Below, piece by piece: positions 57,069-64,000 of a DNA stretch of 64,000 bases. The stretch is from assembly GCF_003391135.1 (NCBI RefSeq), contig NZ_CP031455.1, positions 6,847,501-6,911,500 of the forward strand. The letters are read 5' to 3'. A program made the position numbers and the translations under genes. The stretch is from Streptoverticillium olivoreticuli subsp. olivoreticuli. GTDB taxonomy: Bacteria > Actinomycetota > Actinomycetes > Streptomycetales > Streptomycetaceae. Position 1 is the first letter of the stretch. Every line of letters starts with the position of its first letter. The notes beneath the pieces are model-generated. The model was not told the origin of the DNA and searched no databases. It saw nothing but the letters and a program-made list of their open reading frames with translations.

Positions 57069-59198
57069 ATGAGCGCGGAGGCCCCCAATGAAGGTGCTCT
57101 CGGCCGCAGGCGCGGCCGCGCCCGTCTCGACCTGAGGCGGCTGGGGCGCGCGGCGCTCAGCGGCTCCGGGTCGCGCGGCCGCCTGCCGGACGCCATCGAC
57201 CACGTCGCCAAGGTCCACCGGGCCCACCACCCCGGCGCGGACCTCGACATCCTGCGCCGGGCCTATCTCCTCGCCGAGTCCTCCCACCGCGGTCAGACGC
57301 GCAAGAGCGGCGAGCCGTACATCACCCACCCGCTCGCCGTGACCCTGATCCTCGCGGAACTGGGCGCCGAGACCACCACCTTGACCGCCTCCCTCCTCCA
57401 CGACACGGTCGAGGACACCGAGGTGACTCTGGATCAGGTGCGGTGCCAGTTCGGCGAGGAGGTCCGCTTCCTGGTCGACGGCGTCACCAAGCTGGAGAAG
57501 GTCGACTACGGCGCCGCGGCCGAGCCCGAGACCTTCCGCAAGATGCTGGTCGCCACCGGCAACGACGTCCGCGTGATGTCCATCAAGCTCGCCGACCGGC
57601 TGCACAACATGCGCACCCTCGGCGTGATGCGTCCCGAGAAGCAGGCGCGCATCGCCAAGGTCACCCGCGACGTGCTGATCCCGCTCGCGGAGCGGCTGGG
57701 CGTGCAGGCGCTCAAGACCGAGCTGGAGGACCTGGTCTTCGCGATCCTCCACCCCGAGGAGTACGCCCGCACCCGCGACCTCGTCCTCTCCCACGCGGAC
57801 CGCCCCGATCCGCTGGTGGAGACGGCCGAGCGGGTGCGCGCCGTGCTGCGCGAGGCGGGCATCGCGGCCGACGTCCTGGTCCGCTCCCGGCACTTCGTCT
57901 CCGTCCACCGGGTGCGGCTCAAGCGCGGCAGGCTGACGGGCTCGGACCTGGGACGGCTCCTGGTGCTCGTCGCGGAGGACGCCGACTGCTACGCGGTCCT
58001 CGGTGAACTCCACACGTGCTTCACCCCGTTCGTCTCGGAGTTCAAGGACTTCATCGCGGTGCCGAAGTTCAACCTCTACCAGTCGCTGCACACCGCCGTG
58101 GCCGGGCCGAGCGGCGAGGCCGCCCAGGTGCTCATCCGCACGCACCAGATGCACCGCGTCGCCGAGGCCGGTGTCGTCGCCCTGGGGAACCCGTACGCGA
58201 CCCCCGAGACGCCCGACGCGGCGGACGGCGAGCGCGTCGACCCCACCCGGCCCGGCTGGCTCTCCCGGCTGCTGGAGTGGCAGCGGGCCACGCCCGACCC
58301 CGACACCTTCTGGACCTCCTTGCGGGACGAACTGGCCCAGGACCGTGAGGTCACCGTCTTCCGCGCCGACGGGGGCACGATCGGTCTGCCGGCCGGGTCG
58401 AGCTGCGTCGACGCGGCGTACGCCCAGTACGGGGACGGCGCGCACAGCTGCATCGGGGCCCGGGTCAACGGCCGGCTGGCGACGCTCAGCACGGTCCTGC
58501 GCGACGGCGACACCCTCCAGCTGCTGATGTCCCGCGACACCGCTTCCGGCCCCTCCCCGGACTGGGTGGAGCACGCCCGTACGCCGGCGGCGCGCATCGC
58601 CATCGAGCGCTGGCTGGCCACCCATCCGGTACCGGACCCCGTCGCCCCGCCCGTGCCCCTGACGCCCGACCGGCCCTGCCCGCCGCCGCGCTCCACCGCC
58701 CCGGCGGCCCGGTGGCCCGTCGTGGTCACCGCCGACGGCACCGACCTGGCGGCCACCAGCGTGCGGCTCGCCGGCTGCTGTACGCCCGTACCGCCCGACG
58801 AGGTCACCGGCTTCGCCGTGCGGGGCGGCGCGGTGACCGTGCACCGCGCGCACTGTCCCGCGGTGGGCCGGATGGTCACCTCGGGGCGCGAGCCGGTGGA
58901 GGTGTGCTGGAGCAGTCCCGAGAGCGCGGGGGCGTTCGACTACAGGGTCACGCTCCTCGCCGAGTCGTTCAGCAGGCCGCACCTGCTGGCCGACCTCACC
59001 GAGGCCATCGCGGGGGAAGGGGCCGCGGTCATCTCCGCCGCGGTGGAACCGCCGCACGAGCAGCGCGTGCGGCACACCTACACCCTCCAACTGGCCGATG
59101 CCGCTCAACTGCCGGAGCTGATCCGGGCCATGCGGCGCGTCCCGGGGGTCTATGACGTCGAGCGGGCGGGGCGCGCCTTCGCCGGAGCACAGCTGTAG
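57069..59198 (+). CDS. rshA: RelA/SpoT homologue RshA, hydrolase intact, synthetase residues changed
   Basis: The 709-residue long RSH protein has an HD hydrolase with metal residues H87 (YITHP), H111-D112 (LLHDTVEDTE) and D176 (LADRLHNMRT). A RelA/SpoT synthetase domain follows, then TGS and ACT domains. The synthetase keeps EFKDFIAVPKFNLYQSLHT, but the position of the catalytic Glu is Gln (Q353 in AQVLIRT) and its partner Gln is Leu; the ATP-binding loop is also degenerate (VRSRHFVSVHRV). By sequence it should mainly degrade (p)ppGpp. GGAGG lies 5 nt before ATG 57069. It corresponds by order to S. coelicolor RshA (SCO5794). Confidence 0.9.
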   Translation: MSAEAPNEGALGRRRGRARLDLRRLGRAALSGSGSRGRLPDAIDHVAKVHRAHHPGADLDILRRAYLLAESSHRGQTRKSGEPYITHPLAVTLILAELGAETTTLTASLLHDTVEDTEVTLDQVRCQFGEEVRFLVDGVTKLEKVDYGAAAEPETFRKMLVATGNDVRVMSIKLADRLHNMRTLGVMRPEKQARIAKVTRDVLIPLAERLGVQALKTELEDLVFAILHPEEYARTRDLVLSHADRPDPLVETAERVRAVLREAGIAADVLVRSRHFVSVHRVRLKRGRLTGSDLGRLLVLVAEDADCYAVLGELHTCFTPFVSEFKDFIAVPKFNLYQSLHTAVAGPSGEAAQVLIRTHQMHRVAEAGVVALGNPYATPETPDAADGERVDPTRPGWLSRLLEWQRATPDPDTFWTSLRDELAQDREVTVFRADGGTIGLPAGSSCVDAAYAQYGDGAHSCIGARVNGRLATLSTVLRDGDTLQLLMSRDTASGPSPDWVEHARTPAARIAIERWLATHPVPDPVAPPVPLTPDRPCPPPRSTAPAARWPVVVTADGTDLAATSVRLAGCCTPVPPDEVTGFAVRGGAVTVHRAHCPAVGRMVTSGREPVEVCWSSPESAGAFDYRVTLLAESFSRPHLLADLTEAIAGEGAAVISAAVEPPHEQRVRHTYTLQLADAAQLPELIRAMRRVPGVYDVERAGRAFAGAQL

Positions 59199-59392
59199 CC
59201 GTACGGGAGGCGGTCTCCGGGCGACGCCGGAGTCGGGGGGAACGAGACTCCGGAGCGCGGAACACCATGCGCCCGCCCGACCCGGAAAGGCCCACCGGTG
59301 TGACGCTCGTACAGCCTTCCGAAACGCTCATACGGGTGGGGCGGCGTCGTGCCGCCGACGGCGGTGCCTCCCGCGCTGATAGCGGTGGACGC

Positions 59393-60871
59393 ATGCCGCA
59401 CTCTCCCGGGACGCGCTCCCCGAACCGCCGCCGCCCCGTACGCCGCCGGGCCGCCCTCTCCACGGCTGCCGCCACAGCCCTCCTGGTGGGCGCCTCCGCC
59501 CCGCCCGTCGCCACTCCGGAAGGGGTCGGCGACCGGCTCTTCCCGTATCTGGGCAACCCGGGTTTCGACGTGGTCGCCTATGACATCGCCCTCGGCTACC
59601 ACGGAAACGACCGCCCGCTCGACGCCGTGACCACCATCAGGGCCGAGGCCACCTCCTGGCTGGACCACTTCAACCTGGACTTCACCCAGGGCACCGTCCG
59701 CTCGATCGAGGTCAACGGAATGCCCGCCGAGTTCACGCCCGTCAAGGAGGACCTGGTCGTCACTCCCGCGAGGGCCCTGCCCGCCCACCACGGCTTCACG
59801 GTCAAGGTGCACCACACCAGCGACCCGCGCGGCGCGGGCGACGGGGGCTGGGTCCGCACGAGCGACGGGCTGGTCATGGCCAATCAGGCCGACGCCGCCC
59901 ACCGGATCTTCCCCGGCAGCGACCACCCCTCCGCCAAGGCCCGCTTCACCTTCCACGTCACCGTGCCCAAGGACCTGACCGTGGTCGCCAACGGCCTGCC
60001 CCTGAGCCGGGTCACCCAGGGCGAGAACACCACCTGGACGTACCGGACCCTGCACCCCATGGCCACCGAGCTCGCCCAGGTCTCCATCGGACGGTCCGTC
60101 GTCCCCCGCCGCAGCGGCCCGCGGGGACTGCCCGTCCGCGACGTGGTGCCCGCCGCCGAGCAGCAGCAGCTGGAGAAGTGGACGGCGAGGACACCCGACC
60201 AGCTCGCCTGGATGGAGAAGCGCGTCGGGCCGTTCCCCTTCGAGACCTACGGGGTGCTGATGGCCGACGCGTCGACCGGCTTCGAGCTGGAGACGCAGAC
60301 GCTGTCCCTCTTCGAGCGCGCCCTGTTCACCCGGACCGACGTCCCCGACTGGTACCTCGAATCGATCATGGTCCATGAGCTCGCCCACCAGTGGTTCGGC
60401 GACAGTGTCAGCCCCCGGATGTGGTCCGACCTCTGGCTCAACGAGGGGCATGCCACCTGGTACGAGGCGCTCTACGCGGAGGAGAAGGGCGGCACGAAGT
60501 TCGCCGACCGGATGCGCGTGGCGTACGAGTTCTCCGACGCCATGCGCGTCGACGGAGGGCCGCCCGCCGCGCCCAAGGGGCCCGCGCCGGGGAAGAAGAT
60601 CAGCATCTTCCGGCCCGTCGTCTACGACGGCAGCGCCGTGGTGCTCTACGCGCTGCACGAGAAGATCGGGGCACCCGCCTTCGAGCGACTGGAGCGCGAG
60701 TGGGTCGCCCGCCACCGCGACTCCACCGCCACCACGGACGACTTCGTCGCCCTCGCCTCCCGGGTCTCGGGCCAGGACCTGAAGCAGTTCCTGCACGCCT
60801 GGCTGTACGGGCCCACGACCCCGCCCATGCCCGGCCACCCCGACTGGAAGCCCACCCGGAAACCCGCGTGA
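59393..60871 (+). CDS. M1-family metallopeptidase, exported
   Basis: The 492-residue zinc peptidase has the catalytic motif HELAHQW (H328, E329, H332) with the third zinc ligand E351 in NEGHATW. The GxMEN-like motif is replaced by TGFELETQT. An Arg-rich N-terminus followed by a hydrophobic stretch (RRRAALSTAAATALLVGASA) suggests export, possibly by Tat. It is shorter than full-length PepN because the C-terminal helical domains are lacking. The ATG at 59393 has ggtgga upstream; earlier in-frame starts would bury the signal. Confidence 0.87.
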   Translation: MPHSPGTRSPNRRRPVRRRAALSTAAATALLVGASAPPVATPEGVGDRLFPYLGNPGFDVVAYDIALGYHGNDRPLDAVTTIRAEATSWLDHFNLDFTQGTVRSIEVNGMPAEFTPVKEDLVVTPARALPAHHGFTVKVHHTSDPRGAGDGGWVRTSDGLVMANQADAAHRIFPGSDHPSAKARFTFHVTVPKDLTVVANGLPLSRVTQGENTTWTYRTLHPMATELAQVSIGRSVVPRRSGPRGLPVRDVVPAAEQQQLEKWTARTPDQLAWMEKRVGPFPFETYGVLMADASTGFELETQTLSLFERALFTRTDVPDWYLESIMVHELAHQWFGDSVSPRMWSDLWLNEGHATWYEALYAEEKGGTKFADRMRVAYEFSDAMRVDGGPPAAPKGPAPGKKISIFRPVVYDGSAVVLYALHEKIGAPAFERLEREWVARHRDSTATTDDFVALASRVSGQDLKQFLHAWLYGPTTPPMPGHPDWKPTRKPA

Positions 60872-60923
60872 CGGCCCGGCGGCGGCGTGGGAACATCGAC
60901 ACGTCGGCGCGGGGGCCGGCCCC

Positions 60924-60950
60924 GGGAATCTCCGGGGGCCACCGCACGTT
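60924..60950 (+). promoter_or_regulatory. SigR-like (thiol-stress) promoter of hflX
   Basis: GGGAAT (60924-60929), an 18-nt spacer and GTT (60948-60950) match the streptomycete SigR consensus GGGAAT-N18-GTT exactly. It lies 57-83 nt upstream of the hflX start, in the short gap after the peptidase gene. Confidence 0.65.
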
Positions 60951-61006
60951 GTCGACGGTGTGGCCCCTCACCGGGGGCCACCACTTCCCAACGACGTAAG
61001 GATCAA

Positions 61007-62500
61007 ATGACCTCCTCTTCTTCCCTTCCCCAGGACCGGCAGAGCCTCCCGGAGAGCCTTCGGGCCGACGCCCTGATGGAAGAGGACGTCGCCTGGAGCC
61101 ACGAGATCGACGGGGAGCGTGACGGCGCGCAGTACGACCGCTCCGAGCGCGCGGCGCTGCGCCGTGTGGCGGGACTCTCCACCGAGCTGGAGGACGTCAC
61201 CGAGGTCGAGTACCGGCAGCTGCGCCTGGAGCGCGTGGTGCTGGTGGGCGTGTGGACGTCGGGCACCGCGCAGGACGCCGACAATTCCCTCGCGGAGCTG
61301 GCCGCGCTCGCCGAGACGGCGGGCGCCATGGTCCTCGACGGCGTCGTCCAGCGCCGCGACAAGCCGGACCCGGCCACCTACATCGGCTCGGGCAAGGCGC
61401 AGGAGCTGCGGGACATCGTCCTGGAGACCGGCGCCGACACCGTGGTCTGCGACGGTGAGCTCAGCCCCGGCCAGCTCATCCATCTCGAGGACGTCGTCAA
61501 GGTCAAGGTGGTCGACCGGACCGCCCTGATCCTCGACATCTTCGCCCAGCACGCCAAGTCCCGAGAGGGCAAGGCCCAGGTCTCCCTGGCCCAGATGCAG
61601 TACATGCTGCCCAGGCTGCGAGGCTGGGGCCAGTCGCTCTCCCGGCAGATGGGTGGCGGTGGCTCCGGTTCGTCCGGCGGCGGCATGGCGACGCGTGGTC
61701 CCGGTGAGACCAAGATCGAGACCGACCGTCGGCGGATCCGCGAGAAGATGGCGAAGATGCGCCGGGAGATCGCGGAGATGAAGACCGGCCGCGACATCAA
61801 GCGCCAGGAGCGCCGGCGCAACAAGGTGCCCTCGGTCGCCATCGCCGGATACACCAACGCGGGCAAGTCCTCGCTGCTCAACCGGCTCACCGGAGCCGGT
61901 GTGCTGGTGGAGAACGCCCTGTTCGCCACCCTCGACCCGACCGTGCGCCGGGCCGAGACGCCCAGCGGGCGGCTCTACACCCTGGCCGACACCGTCGGCT
62001 TCGTACGGCACCTGCCGCACCACCTCGTCGAGGCGTTCCGCTCCACCATGGAGGAGGTCGGGGACTCCGACCTGATCCTGCACGTGGTGGACGGCTCGCA
62101 CCCGGCGCCGGAGGAGCAGCTGGCCGCCGTGCGCGAGGTGATCCGCGAGGTCGGCGCGGTCGACGTGCCGGAGATCGTCGTGATCAACAAGGCGGACGCG
62201 GCCGACCCGCTCGTGCTCCAGCGCCTGCTGCGCATCGAGAAGCACTCCCTGGCCGTCTCCGCGCGCACCGGTGAGGGCATCGAGGAGCTGCTCCAGCTGA
62301 TCGACACCGAGCTGCCCCGGCCCGCCGTCGAGATCGAGGCGCTCGTGCCGTACACGCAGGGCTCCCTCGTCGCACGGACGCACGCCGACGGCGAGGTGAT
62401 CTCCGAGGAGCACACCCCGGAGGGCACGCTCCTCAAGGCGCGGGTCCATGAGGAGCTGGCCGCGGAGCTCCAGCGCTATGTCCCGGCGGCCCGCGGCTGA
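61007..62500 (+). CDS. hflX: GTPase HflX, ribosome-splitting factor
   Basis: The 497-residue Obg-HflX GTPase has the HflX N-terminal domain (DPATYIGSGKAQELRD, QMQYMLPRLRGWG), a Gly/Ser linker with RGPGETKIETDRR, and the G domain: G1 GYTNAGKSSLLNRL, G3 DTVGFVRHLP, G4 NKAD. HflX splits stalled or stress-inactive ribosomes. aagga lies before the ATG at 61007. It has an extra N-terminal stretch of about 60 residues. A SigR-like promoter precedes it, and a strong terminator follows. Confidence 0.95.
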   Translation: MTSSSSLPQDRQSLPESLRADALMEEDVAWSHEIDGERDGAQYDRSERAALRRVAGLSTELEDVTEVEYRQLRLERVVLVGVWTSGTAQDADNSLAELAALAETAGAMVLDGVVQRRDKPDPATYIGSGKAQELRDIVLETGADTVVCDGELSPGQLIHLEDVVKVKVVDRTALILDIFAQHAKSREGKAQVSLAQMQYMLPRLRGWGQSLSRQMGGGGSGSSGGGMATRGPGETKIETDRRRIREKMAKMRREIAEMKTGRDIKRQERRRNKVPSVAIAGYTNAGKSSLLNRLTGAGVLVENALFATLDPTVRRAETPSGRLYTLADTVGFVRHLPHHLVEAFRSTMEEVGDSDLILHVVDGSHPAPEEQLAAVREVIREVGAVDVPEIVVINKADAADPLVLQRLLRIEKHSLAVSARTGEGIEELLQLIDTELPRPAVEIEALVPYTQGSLVARTHADGEVISEEHTPEGTLLKARVHEELAAELQRYVPAARG

Positions 62501-62523
62501 CCGGCTGCCGCGCGCGTACGAAA

Positions 62524-62560
62524 CCCGAAGGCCCGCCCCGTCCGGGGGCGGGCCTTCGGG
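62524..62560. terminator. Bidirectional terminator between hflX and the protease gene
   Basis: cccgaaggcccgcccc (62524-62539) and ggggcgggccttcggg (62545-62560) form a 16-bp perfect stem between the two convergent genes. Confidence 0.9.
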
Positions 62561-62570
62561 CTTTCACCGC

Positions 62571-63758
62571 TTACTGGTTGGCGAACTTCCGGCTGATGCC
62601 GTCATAGACGCCCTTGGCCTCCGGGCCCAGGTGCGGACCCGCGAGCCAGGTGCTGTTGGCCGGGCCGATGGAGGTGTTGGAGACCAGCACCACCTTGCCG
62701 TCGCGCTGGGCGAACCAGCCGCCGCCCGACGAACCACCGGTCATGGTGCAGCCGATGCGGTACATGGTCGGCTGCGACGGCTCGATCGTCAGCCGGCTCG
62801 GCTTGTCGATGCAGTCGTACATCTTCTGCCCGTCGAAGGGCGGCGCGGCCGGGTAGCCCCAAGCGCCCATCGACTGGATGGACTTCACCTGCGGGGCGTC
62901 GAAGTCGACCGTGAGGGCGTTGCCGACGGTCTCTTCGAGAGACTTGCCGGAAGTGGCCTCCGGCTTCACGTGCAGCACGGAGAAGTCATAGGGAGCACCG
63001 GCGCCACCGGTCTCGGCACCCTGCGTGATCCACTGCGAGGACGTCTGCGCCCAGTCCGCCCACCACACGCCGTACGGAGCGACGTCCTGCACCGGCGCCG
63101 TGTTGACCTGTGTGCCCGGCAGGCCCTTGTCGTTGTAGGACGGCACGAAGGCGATGTTGCGGTACCAGCCGCCGCTCTTGCCGGCGTGCACGCAGTGGCC
63201 CGCGGTCCACACCATGTTGGACTTGCCCGGGTGTGCCGGGTCCTTGACGACCGTCGCCGAGCAGACCATGTGGCCCTCGGGGCTGTCGAAGAAGACCTTG
63301 CCGACCGGGGCGGCGTTGTTGTGGTACGGCAGGCCGACCGACTTGGCCGTGACCGGCTGCGGCTCGGGGTCGGTGACACCCTGGTCGCCGGAAGCGCCCG
63401 GAGCGGTGCCCGGAGCGCCCTTGCTCGACAGCGTCTTGTCGCTGGAGCGGGCGTCCTTCATGGTGTCGGGCTTCCAGTGGCCCTTGATGATGGGGTTGAT
63501 GAAGTCACGGGCCTCGCGGAGCCACTGGTCCTTGTCCCAGTTCTTCCAGGCGCCGTTCTTCCACTTGTCCAGGTCCTTGAGGGACGAGGGCAGGTTCTTG
63601 GGCAGCTGGAGGCCGTCGTCACCCGTCTGGGTGGCCGAGGCGCTGGGCTTGTCGCTACCGGACGCCTTGTCCTCGGAAGGGCCGCACGCGGTGGCTGTCA
63701 GGGCCAGCGCGGCGGTCAGAGCGGCCGCTGCCAGCGCGGGCCGGCGGATGGATGGCAT
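62571..63758 (-). CDS. Trypsin-like serine protease, lipoprotein
   Basis: The 395-residue exported protein has a lipoprotein signal with lipobox LTATAC (Cys25) and a Ser/Lys/Gly-rich spacer. The chymotrypsin-fold triad is H188 (WTAGHC), D258 (APYDFSVL) and S344 (TGGSSGGGW). It would act outside the membrane. It resembles secreted streptomycete peptidases of the V8/trypsin kind. Substrate unknown. The 242 bases from 63759 to the window end hold its upstream region; I see no further gene there. Confidence 0.88.
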   Translation of the reverse strand: MPSIRRPALAAAALTAALALTATACGPSEDKASGSDKPSASATQTGDDGLQLPKNLPSSLKDLDKWKNGAWKNWDKDQWLREARDFINPIIKGHWKPDTMKDARSSDKTLSSKGAPGTAPGASGDQGVTDPEPQPVTAKSVGLPYHNNAAPVGKVFFDSPEGHMVCSATVVKDPAHPGKSNMVWTAGHCVHAGKSGGWYRNIAFVPSYNDKGLPGTQVNTAPVQDVAPYGVWWADWAQTSSQWITQGAETGGAGAPYDFSVLHVKPEATSGKSLEETVGNALTVDFDAPQVKSIQSMGAWGYPAAPPFDGQKMYDCIDKPSRLTIEPSQPTMYRIGCTMTGGSSGGGWFAQRDGKVVLVSNTSIGPANSTWLAGPHLGPEAKGVYDGISRKFANQ

Positions 63759-64000
63759 GGAGTGGGTTCCCCCTGAGTCGATCTCTTGGCGCAGCGGTGC
63801 CCGCGCAGTGCGCGCCCGCCTATGAACTTGTCATGTACCGCCCCAGTGGGGTGGCAGGACCCCACTATGCCGGTGCGGTGGGAGACGGGCGAGAGCGGGT
63901 CCCCGGTTCCGGCCCCAAGCTTCTTGACGGTCGGCCGTGTTCCGCCGCTCGCGGCGTCGTTGGTACGTACGGGGGAGAGCCGACCGGAGTTCAGCACCAG

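Noticed and set aside
63776..64000. Start of another gene at the right edge
   Set aside because: Frames here have no clear start, ribosome site or family motif. I treat it as the upstream region of the protease gene.

Overview
This is a core-chromosome segment of a Streptomyces or very close relative. Supporting evidence: very high G+C with strong third-position bias, many GTG and TTG starts, a 23S-5S-tRNA-Thr cluster of streptomycete type, and a gene order that matches, from memory, the S. coelicolor SCO5747-SCO5797 neighbourhood (osaCAB, ftsK, rimO-pgsA-cinA-clgR, recA-recX, gluABCD with gluR-gluK, miaB, miaA, dapF, rshA, hflX). I see no prophage, insertion sequence or CRISPR array.

Layout. 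1-3373: 3' two thirds of a 23S gene, 5S gene, terminator, a decayed DegT-type aminotransferase, tRNA-Thr(GGT) and a terminator. 3391-12732: the osmotic-stress locus, with osaC divergent from osaA (hybrid kinase with a long poly-HAMP array) and osaB. 12837-20702: ftsK, a RodZ-like gene, the overlapping rimO-pgsA-cinA set, clgR and a Dps gene. 20792-31452: two small unknown genes, an lhr-nei repair operon, a few conserved unknowns, an AI-2E-type permease, recA and recX. 31516-34403: a rhodanese/cysteine dioxygenase pair preceded by a short cysteine-containing leader peptide, and an aromatic-ring-type flavin monooxygenase. 34646-41550: the gluABCD glutamate ABC transporter, its GluR-GluK two-component system and an orphan TAXI-type binding protein. 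41746-49848: a complete four-gene Wadjet-type (JetABCD, DUF2397/DUF2398/SMC/DUF2399-Toprim) plasmid-defence operon. 49882-63758: a LysR-effector-domain protein, miaB, a LigB-like gene, two small acidic or coiled proteins, miaA, dapF, rshA, an M1 aminopeptidase, hflX and a secreted serine protease.

Themes. Stress control recurs: osmotic stress (OsaABC), proteolysis control (ClgR), stringent response (RshA), DNA damage (recA with both a LexA-like box and a RecA-NDp/PafBC-type promoter, and a matching RecA-NDp-like promoter placed exactly for leaderless lhr-nei transcription), thiol stress (SigR-like promoter before hflX) and cysteine supply (leader peptide before cysteine dioxygenase). The most striking accessory element is the Wadjet operon. 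The most useful new observations are the promoter sites, the leader peptide, the apparent loss of synthetase catalytic residues in RshA, and the decayed aminotransferase between the rRNA and tRNA genes. All assignments rest on reading the sequence and on family knowledge; no database search was run.
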